Part shown: positions 30,984 through 42,650 of the stretch, piece by piece
How the letters are laid out: every line of letters begins with the position of its first letter
Position numbering within the stretch: position 1 is the stretch's first letter
Origin: Furcasterigmium furcatum
Lineage: Eukaryota; Ascomycota; Sordariomycetes; Glomerellales; Plectosphaerellaceae
Length of the DNA stretch: 64,000 nucleotides
Assembly (NCBI GenBank): GCA_001599815.1
Contig: BCIA01000003.1
Coordinates: forward strand, 4,960,001 to 5,024,000
Direction: 5' to 3'
Translations under genes and position numbers: made by a program
The notes under the pieces: model-generated
Told to the model about the DNA's origin: nothing
The model's database searches: none
What the model saw: only the letters and a program-made list of their open reading frames with translations

Positions 30984-32997
30984 TCATGACCGGTACTCGC
31001 CACCACAGTCCCCCATGGACTCGAACATTTCCATCCTCCTGCTCCTTGACAGGACGTGCTCAATCGCGTCTTGGTCCTCCTGGTCCAGGGACCACCCGAA
31101 GCTTGCCAAGTTGGAGTCGGTGTGCTCGCTGATTCCCATGCGAGCGCCGACGATGACGGCACCGACATACGGGAAGTCCAGAACCCACCGCGTGGCCACG
31201 TTGGATATTTCGACACTGTGCTTGACGGCGATGGTCTTTAGAGTCTTCAGGAGGTCTTGGAAGAGGGCCCAGTCGCCCCAGCTGCGGATTACTCCATGGT
31301 ACTGCGTAGAACGAAGTCAGGAAAGCCGTGTGATGAGACGTGCCTATGATGGGTAGCATGCTTACCTTCCGTTGGCTGGGCGTTATTGACAGGTCGTAAA
31401 GATCGGGCTCTGGCTTGTCTAGCCACTTTTCCGCGAGAAAGCCCCCGCACTATGGATTGTTCAACTTTGGGTCCAAAAGACTGTCCAGGGAGCTGATGGC
31501 TTACCAGGGTGCCGTAAGTCAGTAGTTTGATGTTATGCTTGAGGCAGACGTCGCCCATTTTGACCGTCGGCCGAGAGTCTACAAGCGAAAACTGCAGGCG
31601 ACAAATCAATGCATGGCCTCGAGGCTGGGGAAAAGCGTGGTCAAATTACCTGGACTTGGTTGGATGCAATGCCTATCCCGCTGTCCAGAACCGCCTGAAG
31701 ATGCCTGGTGTCGAAGTTGCACAGTCCGATCATGCCAACTCTTGTGTCCTCGGCGAGAAGGTGAAGGGCGTCCAAGTATTGTGGATTTTCGTACTAGCAG
31801 AACTGTCAGTATATCTATCATCAGAAACCAGGGATAGATCCATCCTCTCACGTGTTGCCAATGGAACTGTAGAAGATCCACAGTGCTCTGTTGTAGCCTC
31901 TGGCATCTCTCCGTGACGGCAGCCTGGATGCCTTCTCGGGTCACGGATGTCATCGCATGAAACACGCAGTACTTTGTGGCTGTGAAGATTGCATCTTTAT
32001 GTGGCCAGGCGGACCAGAAGTGACCCTTGAGACTGTTAGCACGAACCATGAAAGGTGCATAGATGGAGGGAAAACACACAAAAATGATTTCCGCGTCGCC
32101 ATAGTGATCTGCCATGTCAAAGGCAGTGAAGCCCTCCTGCACATGCTTGGATATCTGGTCAACGATCTTCGGTATCGGGGCGGTGCCCCAGGCTGGGCTC
32201 GACATTTGCCAGAGTCCCGAGAAGATCCTCGGGAGCCTCCGACGGCCCAGGACGAAGGTTTCTTTGGCCTCCGGGGGGTACGAGATGGTGCCAATCCGTT
32301 TTGTGAAGAGATGTTGCTTTGCCAGGGGAGATCCTAGCACATCGGCAGTCGCGGCACAGCCTCTGGAGAATGGGTGGTCCTCGTGCGCCTTGTCGGCGGC
32401 CATGCCGCACTCCGCGAGGCTCCTGCTGAAACTTTGCAGGAGGGATTTCTCATCTTCAGTCATGGACCGCGTGCCCGTTGCGACGAACAGGCTTTTCTGG
32501 ACGGCCGTCATGGCCTGGACGATATCGTGGTCAATGGAGGCGTAGAAGTCATCGACATCAGCGTGCGGCAGCTCTCGTTGTCTCTCTGTCGCAGACGAGA
32601 CAACTTTGCCAAGCAGGGGAAGGCTCTGGAAGCAAAGCCCTGAGCCCAGCATGCAGCGGACCTGTCTTTGCACGACTTGGAGACTCTGGAGGTCGGCGAG
32701 AGGTCGATCCGAGTTGAGTTCCGCCGTGGCACTCTGCATGGCAAGCTTTCTCGTTTCCCTCTCCAGAGTGCCCGTGATCTCGGGATGGGAGGCGAGGAGC
32801 GATCTGATGACCACGCGTAGACCATCTGGAGGAAGATTGGCTATTATCGTGTCTGTCATCATGTTGACATGGGACACGTTGGCCCGGCCGTTTCGAGGCA
32901 CAGTCATATTGTTTGCAGGTCTTGTTCGTAGGTGAGAATAGAATTGGTCGTGTTTCCTACGAAAAAGGGAGGAGATGCTGATTCTAGGCTGGGACAT
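30984..32997 (-). CDS. Aldo-keto reductase with an N-terminal helical extension, 6 exons
   Basis: Exons on the minus strand: 32997-32080, 32025-31852, 31793-31650, 31591-31505, 31449-31366 and 31301-30984, giving 574 residues. The first about 215 residues (DTIIANLPPDGLRVVIRSLL, VRCMLGSGLCFQSLPLLGKV) are not part of the reductase barrel and belong to no domain I can name. The (beta/alpha)8 aldo-keto reductase part has the tetrad Asp294 and Tyr299 (DMADHYG), Lys324 (TATK) and His361 (FHWQH). It also has GMIGLCNFDTRHL, ASNQVQFSLVDSRP and the NADPH-binding VGAVIVGARMGISEH. The first intron is 54 bp with no stop, so unspliced reading also stays open. The gene is divergent from a Zn2Cys6 regulator over a 378-bp promoter, so it is probably that regulator's target. 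Confidence 0.88.
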
Positions 32998-33375
32998 TTA
33001 ATCTTGGCTCTCTCTTGAAAACCAAGGCGCCTGCTTCGCGTTCCGGTGAGCCCGGTATCTTCGGCGAACTATCGGTGGCCGCCGGCGTTCAAACTAGGGG
33101 CGAAGTCCATGGTAAGACGCCGGTCTCTACGAAACGGGGGGACTCGCTATCTTGGTGGAGTCCCTTCAAGCTTCGGCTAGCACGCTAGAGTCAGTATCAA
33201 GGTCCCACCGCTATCTTGACAAGTGAACTCCCATCACAGTTGCCCCCGCATCCCCACACTCCACAGAGGCAGGCGAGAGACCTCACCTCCGTCGTCGCCG
33301 TTCCGACTGGCTGCTGGCGTTCAAGTCGCTGACAACCGAACCGACGTGTACTGTGCAGCAAACCCGCAGCTCACC
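32998..33375. promoter_or_regulatory. Divergent promoter with a CCGGCGTTCA element
   Basis: Between the aldo-keto reductase (minus) and the regulator (plus). CCGGCGTTCAAA at 33082-33093 also occurs in the next divergent promoter (36104, 36161). A CGG-N-CCG-like arrangement (CGGTGGCCGCCGG) abuts it. Confidence 0.5.
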
Positions 33376-35437
33376 ATGAACGCCTGCCTCCCATGTCGCA
33401 AGGTCAAGATGAAGTGCCGTCCAAGTCTGGATGGCACTGAACCAAGATGCGAGCGATGCGCCAGAAAGTCGTTCGACTGCGTGTTCCAGGAGCATCGGCG
33501 GGGCCGGAAACCCGGCACAAGGTAGGTCGTTGTCGCGCCCATTTGGGAGACACGGTCTGATGCCATGATATGCAGGATCACGAGGGCAAGACTTGTATCA
33601 ACCACACCAGCACACACATCACCAGGGATCAAAGAAGCTGGTTCCGGGAAGCCTCCGCACGTCAGCACTTCTCTTACACCCGTCAGCCAAAGCCATGATG
33701 AGGCCTCTCCCACACAATCCGGCAGTCTGCAGCCGTCGGGGTTGCTGAACCATGAGGCCATGGTTGGTCAGTTCTCCCTTCGGTGTATTCTCGACACCGG
33801 CGATGGAGATGCTTCCGAGTCACGAGGAGATGTATCGCCCGTGTCCGAGGATGATCCCATAGGTCTCGGCCTGGTCAACTTGTCGGTAGCACGATGTCTC
33901 TTCGACAAGTATGTCACCGTGTCCACCTTCGTTCTCAGGATTTCGATACAATAACTAACCATGGTCAAGCTTTATGGATGCCTTGAACCCCTACATCTGC
34001 CAACTGGACACGATCCTTCATACATTCGCGCACGTTCGGGAAACCTCGCCACTCCTCTTCACCGCCATGCTCGCCATGGCGGCAAAGGCCTTCGATACAA
34101 CCATGTACCGCCCTTTGTATGATCATGCCCAGCACCTGATGGGCGTCAATTTCTGCCGGGGCACAAAGTCCACCGAGTGTGCCCAGGCCATCCTCATCAT
34201 GACATATTGGAAGGAGCCACAGGATACCCGCGCCTGGACTCTACTGGGCTACGTGATCCGCATGTGCATAGATCTAGGCTGGCATAAGTTGGAGCTCTCT
34301 TCAAAAGAACGTCAACAGGCGATGGACGACGCCGAGAGAAGGAGGATGCGAAACATCGAGCGGACTTGGTATGTTCTGTTTGTATACGACAGAAGGTTTG
34401 TTCCCCTCACATTGCCCGATCGATCATGAAAAGCTAACCCTTGGATAGCATAAGTCTTCAGACGGGAAAACCTTACATGATCGAGCGGAACGAGTTCATC
34501 GACTCGGTCGATGGTTGGTGCAACGACTCGATAGCTATCGCCAACGACTGTTTTCTTGGGGCACTTGTCAAGCTGCGACTCGAGACGTCGGTAGTCTTCA
34601 CTCTGCTCGGCTTCGGGCAGCAGCGCCGCCAAGCAACTTCGCTTCACGACGTCGAAGCTCTGCTCACCTTGATCGATGGTCGTATCCAGGAGTGGGAAAC
34701 TCGTTGGACAAAGTCCATCATGGCCATGGAGCCAACAGAAGATGACAGCTGCCACCACTTTCTCATTCGCTTCTACGGCAAACACCTCCGACTGCAGTTG
34801 TTCTCTCTACCTCTGCAAGACAGGCTGGCCTCCAGTGCTCCCGATTCGCCGCCGAGTTTGGACCTGTTATGGGTTGCCTACTCCAGCGCCATGGACCTGC
34901 TTCAAGCAGTATCACGGCATTCTTCCCGGCTATACTTTGCCCAGGACTCCATCCACGTCATGATTGCCTATGCCGCGGCGTTTCTCATCAAGGTAAGGCT
35001 CATTCACTCCTTGGTTTCTTAGGGTAACAGTCCAGCTGACCGCATCTCAAAAGCTCCTTGTGCTGGCTCCAGATCCCATGGTCGCCACGATAGAATCCAG
35101 CACCATTGATGCCATCCGCAACGCATCACTGGCGTTCTCCCAACAATCGGCGCCTCCTGGGTCCAGCTGCGCGCTGCAGGCTCGCTTTCTCAACAAGATC
35201 ACGACGAAATTCGTGGCAAAGCGGAGGGACGAAAGCCGTGAAAATCCACGGTTGACGCCCGTTGCCACAGATGGCGACCCGGTCCAGGCCCCTGAACCCG
35301 ACTGGTTCATCTTTGAGGGCGCGGAGACCATATTCCAGGGTGCCAGCCTGGACCTCCAATTTGCAAACGATGAAACCTGGGCAAACATGTTTGCGAGCGC
35401 AGGGTTTAACACCCAAGAAGGCGTTTTTCTGACCTGA
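33376..35437 (+). CDS. Zn2Cys6 transcription factor with fungal-specific domain, 5 exons
   Basis: Exons 33376-33521, 33576-33908, 33970-34395, 34449-34992 and 35054-35437 give 610 residues. The zinc cluster is at the very N-terminus with Cys 4, 7, 14, 25, 28 and 35 (CLPCRKVKMKC..CERCARKSFDC), followed by a basic RRGRKPGTR linker. ATG 33376 is the first ATG in frame. The middle fungal-specific domain shows LFDNFMDALNPYI, SPLLFTAMLAMAAKAF, ECAQAILIMTYWKEP, RAWTLLGYVIRMCIDLGWHKL and RTWYVLFVYDRS. It is a nuclear regulator. Divergence from the aldo-keto reductase and the shared CCGGCGTTCA motif suggest it controls the local module 31-38 kb. The inducer is unknown. Confidence 0.9.
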
Positions 35438-35535
35438 TTTGCTACGGATCATCTATGTAACGAAGGATGATGCACCGTGGCGGGCTAAAGGCCACAAGCC
35501 TGCCTCGGTATTTTCACGTGAGATGCCTCTAGACA

Positions 35536-35940
35536 TTATTGCTTGAGAGGCACCACCGTCGTATCGGCATGCGAGAACTGCCGCAGTCCTTCCCGGACAA
35601 TCTTCAGCTGAGAGGGGCAATACGGATCAGGACACGCCACCAGCGCGTCTGTTGACATCCAGTCGTTCTCGGGCGTCTTGCGCTGCTTCGCAGCAAGCAA
35701 CGGAAGCACGGATGCTGCACATGATTAGTCCTGGGCGGAACACGTTCGGACGAAGTTCCACATACCTAAGCTGTAGATGCTCATTCCTTGACCAGGAGGC
35801 AAGTAGAGCATCTCCCCTTGGAGGGTAAAATAGTCCCCTTCCTTGGCGCCGCACATGATCCTTTTCCCAGGGGGACAGACGACTTCAACCCGGAGGTCGT
35901 AGAGGGCAAACGAGTCGTCATTTTGAGACTTGGAGGACAT
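35536..35940 (-). CDS. TIGR04076 family small protein, 2 exons
   Basis: Exons 35940-35766 and 35714-35536 (intron 51 bp, GTATGT..GCAG) give 117 residues. The pattern YDLRVEVVCPPGKRIMCGAK, GDYFTLQGEMLYLPPGQG, MSIYSLASVLPLLAAKQRK and NDWMSTDALVACPDPYCPS matches the TIGR04076 family. This family is widespread in bacteria and also present in moulds, and carries two to four conserved Cys (CGAK, CPDPYCP). Its biochemical role is unknown; the cysteines could bind a metal. It ends 98 bp from the regulator stop (tail to tail) and shares a divergent promoter with the amino-acid permease. An origin by bacterial transfer is possible but not shown here. Confidence 0.85.
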
Positions 35941-36425
35941 GTTGGGTAGAGTGTTGGGATTATCGTGACAAAATTCTCAAGGACTTTGGCTAAGATAAGA
36001 TGAATTGCATTGGTCGGCCAGATGCTATCTCTTGCGGAAGCAATCATATAAGCCGCCAGGCGATGAAGTGAGAATGGCGACTCATGCACCTCTTCATGGT
36101 TGGCCGGCGTTCACACGACGGCAGTCCACTTTTAGCCACCGGTGTTCTACCACCTCCGCACCGGCGTTCAAAACTTCGTAGCGGGCGCCGGCATCGCCCC
36201 AGCAGAAGTGACATCCTGGTAACACTCTGCTATCTTCAACTCCAAGACACCCGGGGGAAGCTCATCGAGGAGCATTCGAGATAAGAGGAGGCCATTTGCC
36301 GCGGTGCACTCCTATTTATATGCATTCCGGCGTCCCACCATCGTTGCCTGACCAGTATGGAAGCGACATCCTCTTCCTCTATCCACCCTTCACCATCCTC
36401 CTATTGAGCACCGAGAGAACACATC
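35941..36425. promoter_or_regulatory. Divergent promoter with three CCGGYGTTC elements
   Basis: Between the TIGR04076 gene (minus) and the permease (plus): CCGGCGTTCA at 36104-36113, CCGGTGTTC at 36139-36147 and CCGGCGTTCAAAA at 36161-36173, all in the same orientation within 70 bp. They match the element at 33082. A TATTTATAT box near 36313 lies about 110 bp before the permease ATG. Confidence 0.55.
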
Positions 36426-38460
36426 ATGGATGAGAAGGACAAGCACAACATCCTCACCACGAACGGGTCCCAGGATGTCGAACGTCAAGATAAGGCCGAG
36501 GGGGAGGTCGAGCCGACAGGGGGGCTGAAGCGTGACCTCCACGCCCGCCACATCAACATGATTGCCCTTGCAGGCATGATCGTGAGTGTTCGTGCTCGAA
36601 CTTGAAAAGTCAAAAGAATCTAACGTTGCACCCACCAGGGAACCGGTCTCTTCCTAGGCTCAGGAAAGGTCATCGCGACTGCCGGGCCGGCTGGTGCTCT
36701 TCTCGCCTACACGCTGATGGGCCTGGTCACTGCTGGAGTTGCATACACGACCGGAGAGATCACGGCGTTCATGCCCCATACCGGAGGCTTCGTTCGGCAC
36801 GCAACCAAGGTTGTGGAGCCGGCTCTCGGGGCCGCTACCGGCTGGAATTTCTGTACGTACTGCATTTCCTGGAGACATGTAGGCGCGAGCTGACCGGACA
36901 CAGGGTATACCATGGCCATCTCGGTGCCGGCAGAGATCAGCGCCGCCGCCACGGTCATCCAGTTTTGGAATACGTCCATTAACCCTGGCGTCTGGATCAC
37001 GATCTTCCTGGTCGTCATCCTCGCCCTGAACTTGTGCGGCGTGAGGCTATACGGAGAGGTACGTCAGAGCGCGCGTTGTGCTCAAATATCCTGACATCTA
37101 ACCATGGTCCCACAGTCTGAGGTCGTCTTCGCCTCCCTGAAGATCATGCTGATTATTGGCCTCATCATCGGAGGGCTGGTCATCAATCTCGGCGGCGGTC
37201 CCAACCACGAGCGCCTGGGGTTCCGGTACTGGGACGACCCCGGCGCGTTCAACTCGTACATCAAGACCGGCGCGGCCGGCAACTTCCTGGCGTTCTGGAA
37301 GGTGATGCTCGCAGCCGCTTTCAGCTACGGTAACATCCAGGTCGTGGCCATCTCCGGCTCGGAAACCCACAACCCCAGGAAGACGGTCCCCGCAGCGACC
37401 AAGAAGACCTTCTACCGCGTGCTGGTCTTTTACATCCTCAGCATCTTCGTCGTGGGCCTCATCGTGTAAGCACCACTAACCCCATTCTCGCCAGATCCAT
37501 CTGACTTCCATTGAACAGGCCGTTCAACGACCCCTCCCTGGCCCTCTCTACCGGCACAGCTGCGCAGTCGCCATTTGTGATTGCGTTCCAGCGGGCTGGC
37601 GTGTCCGTCGTGCCCTCGATCATCAACGCCGTGGTGTGCACGTCCGCGATCAGCAGTGCCTCGGCGTGCATCTTCATCGCATCAAGGACGCTCTACGGCC
37701 TCAGCTCCGATGGCCACGCGCCAAAGATCCTGCAGCGGTGCAACCGGTTCGGAAGCCCGTACTACGCCATCGGACTGACGAGTGTTCTATTCCCTTTGGT
37801 GTACCTCAACGTGGCCAACAATACGTCGGTGGTGTTTGGTTGGTTCCTCAACATCACCACCGTCGCTGGGCTCATCGGATGGGCTGTTATTGAGATCACC
37901 TACCTGAGATTCTACGCGGCGCTGAAGGCCCAAGGACTCTCTCGGAAAGGTAAGCGTTGGCATCTTTCTCGTCGCGTCGGCGTGTAGATTGGGGACTGAC
38001 TTTTTCACTATCGCAGACCTCCCGTATCAAAGTCCCTTGCAACCATACACGGCTTGGTTCACGCTTGCCCTCGTATTGCTGGTCATCTTGTTCTCTGGTC
38101 GGTCTCTGATATCCTGGGGGTGCCTCGGCCCGATTTCTAACGTTCATCTGGGACAGGATACGACGTTTTTGTCAAGGGACACTTCACTGCCGCCGGCTTT
38201 CTCACCTGCTACTTGAATATCGGCATATTCACCGGTACGTTGTCAAAATGTCTGTAAATATTGCGCACTGTAAGCTGACGTGTCTGCAAGCGCTGTATGT
38301 CTTCTTCAAGTTCTTCTTGAAGTCAAAGGTGGTCCCGCTCTCCGAGATCGACCTGCAGAGCGAGTTCGCCGCGATGCGCAGGGAGCAGGAGAGCAAGGAG
38401 GCGGAACATCACGAGACAAAGCGCAAGCCACTCGTGCGCCGTATCTTGAATAAATTTTGA
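36426..38460 (+). CDS. Amino-acid permease (AAT/APC family), 8 exons
   Basis: Exons 36426-36581, 36639-36852, 36904-37058, 37116-37465, 37519-37949, 38017-38097, 38157-38234 and 38291-38460 give 544 residues. All introns are GT-AG, 51-67 bp. The protein begins with a hydrophilic tail, then LKRDLHARHINMIALAGMIG, TGLFLGSGKVIATAGPAGAL, YTTGEITAFMPHTGGFVRHA (AAT helix-3 block), VVAISGSETHNPRKTVPAAT (helix-6 region) and ASRTLYGLSSDGHAPKI. Twelve membrane helices are expected. It imports amino acids by proton symport at the plasma membrane; specificity is not readable. It shares its promoter motifs with the reductase/regulator pair and is a paralogue of the permease at the left edge. Confidence 0.92.
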
Positions 38461-39036
38461 GAAAGTCGGGCTGTATTGAGCCGCGGAGGTCAGCTGCATA
38501 TGGCAGAGTCTCAGTTGCAGGGCTGGAACTCAATCAACCGATTCCTCTAGCCATTCAATCAAAACCAAGTGGAGGAGATTCTGAAGCAATACGTCTACTA
38601 TTTTCAGCCAAGTTCCCCAAACATCCAATATCTCCGCCACTTTCCACATAGGGATGAAACAACCCATAAAGACGCCGCACAACATGATGCTCCCACACAA
38701 CTTACTCCCATTCGCCCTGCGGTTGCGTGGCATAGCCCCAACTTTAGTGGACCCGCCTGGCTACTCTCACTGTGAGAAGAAATGCATGGCTGGAAATAGG
38801 CCCCACCATCTCGGGTTATCAGATCCAGATTTTTATCAGATCCGGCTTATCAGATCAAAGAATCAACCCGAGACCCTGGCATCCCGAGAAAGGGCTGCGT
38901 GACCCCATGCACGCTCACCTGATTACCCGAAGCGCCCCGGATGACCCAACATTTTGAGCCTTTTTCTCATGCTCTGCTGTCATCGACCGAATTTGACATT
39001 CCATGTTCTGCCGAGCACCGTCCTCAATAGCCCGCG
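38461..39036. other. Intergenic region
   Basis: About 575 bp between two plus-strand genes. It includes a small direct repeat of CAGATCCAGATTTTTATCAG-like sequence near 38820-38855. No gene. Confidence 0.4.
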
Positions 39037-40862
39037 ATGGAAGGGCTTCAAGAGATCAAGAATCCAACCTTCAAGCAGCCCAGGAATGAGCAGACGCTGA
39101 AGATCTACGCCGCGTTCCTATGCGGGCTCATGGTCGTTGTGGTCGGCGCGCGCTGGCTGCAGAGGATCTCCGACCGGACCCCGGCGCCAACGACGTCACA
39201 TCGGCGCCGAGATGCCTTCCTTCAAGCGTTTAGGTACGTATAAAACGCAAATGACCCGGTCGAACTATATTGACCATTCTCTCTCAGAAAGCTGGAAACA
39301 CACTCAGGCTGGAAGATTCTTGGCCGTCCTTCCTGGAGCCTCATCCTCTTGACCTCGATCTTCCTGATTGTCAACATCACCCTGGCGGCGACGAATCACG
39401 CCTTGATTCAGATTAATCATTATGCATCAAGATTTGGATGGTACTTGGCTCGTCCTTTTCAGTTGCTACTTCATAGCTGACACATCCAAAGGCTCGCGGC
39501 GGCCAACATGGCGCTGTGCACATTCTTCGGGCTCAAGAACACGCCGCTTGGGTTTGCCGCCAGAGCGTCGCATGCCCAGCTCAACATCCTCCACCGGATA
39601 GTGGGATACACGGCTGTCTTTCTCATCATACTCCATGCGGTCCTCTACACCATACGCCTGGCCCGCCAGGACAACCTGTCCAAGCTCCTCGAGACGAGCG
39701 ACCTGGCGGGCATCGGCGCTGGCCTCTCCATGATTGTCCTCTTCTTGGGCTACTTCAGGCATCGGGGATATGAGATCTTCTACCTGAGCCACATCGGGGG
39801 GTTCATCGGCGTCTTGTTCCTGGCGTACATTCACAGGCCGAACTTCGCGAAGAAGCTGCCATATGTTTTGATGTTCGCCGGCTCCATCTGGGCTCTTGAC
39901 CGCATCATTCGCGCAGCCAGGATGGCCCGCAACTCGGTCAACAACTCCGCGACGTTGCACCCACTCCCCGATGGTGGCACGCGAATCGTGCTGAAGAAGT
40001 CCGGGGGTGCACTCCCGGGATCGCACTGCTACCTGTGGATCCCCCGGATTCATCTCTACGAGAATCATCCTTTCACGATCGTCGACAGCGGACCCTCAGG
40101 CCTGGAGCTCGTCATGAAAGCGCAGGAAGGCTTCACTCGAGCAGTGTCGAAGTTTGCGCGTCAGCACCCTGGCGAGGCTGTTTGGTCCTCCATTGATGGG
40201 CCGTATGGCTCATTGCCGGACGCTGGGGACTACGAGAAGCTGGTTCTCATTGCCGGAGGCAGCGGGGCTGCCTTCACATTTGGGCTCATGAATCGTATCC
40301 TGAGCCAGCAACAGAAGTGCCCGCCGATCGATTTTGTATATGCTGTGAGGCACAGAGGTAAGATGAAAATCGGATTTTTCTTTCGAACAGAGTACTGACA
40401 GTACCATAAGAGCATTTGACTTGGTTCCAAGAACACTTGAGAACACTCGCCGGCGCGGAGTCAAGGGTCAACTTGATCATTTACATCACCGGCGAAGACC
40501 TAGAAACAGACACAAAGATGTCTGGTACAGGATCAGAGGATGAAAACTCCACAGAGACCATGTTGTTGTCGAAGGGAGGCGGTCCCAACTACGAGACCAT
40601 CTCACGAATAGACGACGAGCGACCTTTGCTCGACAGCGACGACGACACAGACGTTGACGAGATCGGAGATTTGAGATTCACAAAGATGGACACGCGAGAT
40701 GTGTTGAGCGAATCTCTACAAGGCGTCAATCTGTCTCAACGGGTGCTTGTGGCGTCGTGTGGACCGCAGTCATTGATGGATAGCATCAGGGACGTGACAG
40801 ACGAGTATCTAAGGCTTGGATACAGGATAGAGGCGCACAGCGAGGACTTCGGCGGTTCTTGA
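39037..40862 (+). CDS. Ferric-reductase-type transmembrane oxidoreductase, 4 exons
   Basis: Exons 39037-39233, 39288-39440, 39492-40357 and 40411-40862 give 555 residues. The ferric-reductase-like membrane domain has two histidine pairs, His151/His165 and His217/His231, each separated by 13 residues, as needed for two stacked hemes. The FAD-binding domain has NHPFTIVD, and the NAD-binding domain has LIAGGSGAAFTFGLMNRIL and VLVASCGPQSLMD. Electrons would pass from cytosolic NADPH through FAD and heme to an outside acceptor such as Fe(III) or Cu(II), usually to serve iron uptake. An acidic insertion (DDERPLLDSDDDTDVDE) in the C-terminal domain is common in FRE proteins. No iron permease or oxidase gene is adjacent. 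Confidence 0.9.
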
Positions 40863-41297
40863 GATAGACTCACTCTTACAAACGTGGGAGTGTAGATGTA
40901 CCACACGAATAGAAATGACATCAACTGATATAGACATTGGAGTAAATTCCTACATAACCAGAGAACTGTGGACCACCTTGTCATCTCATCACGATGTTCA
41001 CCGTTCCTGATCAGCCCAGCCAAAGCTGACTGATCTCTCTGATCAGTACAATCTGCTTCCTGTTAACTGGCAAAGCGAGACAAAATAAATAATCAGAGTC
41101 GGAGGTCCTGAAAGTGGTGACGTATTGCGCTGCACCGTCTCACAGGGGGGCGATGCCCATGATCCTATCAGTACAGCTTCTAGCGGAAGGGTTTCTGCTA
41201 CCAATTATCGCCCCCCGAATCGAGGAATGCTGTCCACCCTAGTTCTCTGCACTACGGGTCCAGTCTGCCCCGCTCTCTCACGCGGAAGAGAAGCTGA
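40863..41297. other. Intergenic region between convergent genes
   Basis: About 435 bp of 3' flanks. Nothing specific is seen. Confidence 0.4.
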
Positions 41298-42503
41298 TCA
41301 GTATCGATTGCGGTGGTCATATATCTGGGCTGGACGCGATATGACGATTCGCGCGGCCTCCTCGAAAGTCTTTACTTGCTGACGGAGGAGCTCAGTGGCC
41401 AAAATTAGCTTGACTAGACGCTCAGCGCCCACGTCGTCGTCATCGAGAATGACCCGTTCAACGGGGCGGCCCGCCACGGCGTTTGTCGCGGCCAAGCTCT
41501 CGACAAGGCGCTTCCTCGCCCAGTACGTGATGATGCCGTGGTTCCATTGTTCAACGCGCCTCGTCTCCTCCCGGTCCCAAATCTGGACGAGAGCGACCAC
41601 TGCCTGGGAATGTGTCATGCCCCCGTCGAACTCAACGAGTCTCACGGGTAGGGACTTGCCCGCCGCGTCCGTCAACTTGAAGGCGATGACGGTGTGCGTC
41701 GAAGTCGAGACTGAGCTTGAGAACAACCGCCGCGCCGCGCCTGCGAGCTGCGGCGGCGAAGTAGACGAGGGTGCCGTCCTGCTTCCGTTTGCCCTGGGGA
41801 GATGGAGGCAAGTCTTCTCTGAGCTTGCCGCTGCGGAACGAGAATTGCGCAGCTGTGCGCTTCGGAATCTTGTTGGGAGGCCGGATGATGGGCATGTTGG
41901 TATCCCAATCCTCGAACACCATGTTCCAGAAGGGACGAGGGTCGTGTGCTGCCGGGGCAGTTGTGTTTGTGTTGTGCTCGGCCAAGAGTCGAATCAGGTC
42001 GTCGCAGCTGCTGCGTTCGCGTTCATTCAAGTCCGCGAAGCTAGACCGCAGGGTGTTTGCGGCCAGACTGTACTGGGAGGACGGAGGGAGGTCCATCACA
42101 GCTTTGCTGCCGGCAATCGGAGGTCGTGCGAGAGTGTACCGGCTGGTAGGATAACTCTGTGAGGATGGTGGAAGATGAGATCGATGGTATTTAGGAGGCC
42201 GCGAACCTGGTCTGATGTGATGCAATTGAGAACCGCTGGAGGTTGGGGAGGCCTTGAAGTCTTGGCCTTGGTTGAGTGTGGATGAAGAGGAGGTGGAGGA
42301 GAAAGACGAAGACAGAGAAGAAAAAGTTGAGTGAATGCTGCTAATTTACCCGAAGGGAATGACAAGGAGGCGAGAGAATCAGAGCTCCAGGCTTTGTTGT
42401 TTCTGTTGTCCCTGGCGAGAGATTCAGGATCAAGTGGTTCGTCTGGGAAGCTTTCACTTTCAGCAACAGCGATGGATTTATCTTTCACTGATTCATTACC
42501 CAT
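41298..42503 (-). CDS. Uncharacterised fungal protein, 2 exons, with an apparent frameshift near 41695
   Basis: Exon 1 is 42503-42350 (MGNESVKDKSIAVAESESF..). An 89-bp intron (GTAAAT..CCAAG) leads to exon 2 from 42260. Exon 2 reads through SRYTLARPPIAGSKAVMDLP, SFADLNERERSSCDDLIRLL, PRPFWNMVFEDWDTNMPIIR and DGTLVYFAAAARRRGAAVVL in one frame. It then continues as THTVIAFKLTDAAGKSL, VRLVEFDGGMTHSQAVVALV, TRRVEQWNHGIITYWARKRL and EAARIVISRPAQIYDHRNRY in another frame to 41298. Loss of one CA unit in the ACAC tract near 41692-41698 would explain the shift; no intron with a branch site fits. I do not recognise a family. The product is soluble, about 380 residues, Arg/Asp-rich, with no signal peptide. 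Broken gene or sequence error are both possible. Confidence 0.6.
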
Positions 42504-42650
42504 TTATCCCACTCTAAAATCTCTGGAGACATTGCGATGAATTCAACGTGGCCCCCGACGCCTTCACCCAAGCCCAGCTCAGGGGCGCCTCATATTGTGA
42601 CAGGGCATATAGGACTTTTCCCAGCCCCACGACACTCGTGAAGTAAGCAA

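Noticed and set aside
41730..41790. Intron as explanation for the frame change in the unknown gene
   Set aside because: The only GT start (GTCTAC) is a poor donor, no branch site is present, and it would remove residues that fit the flanking protein.
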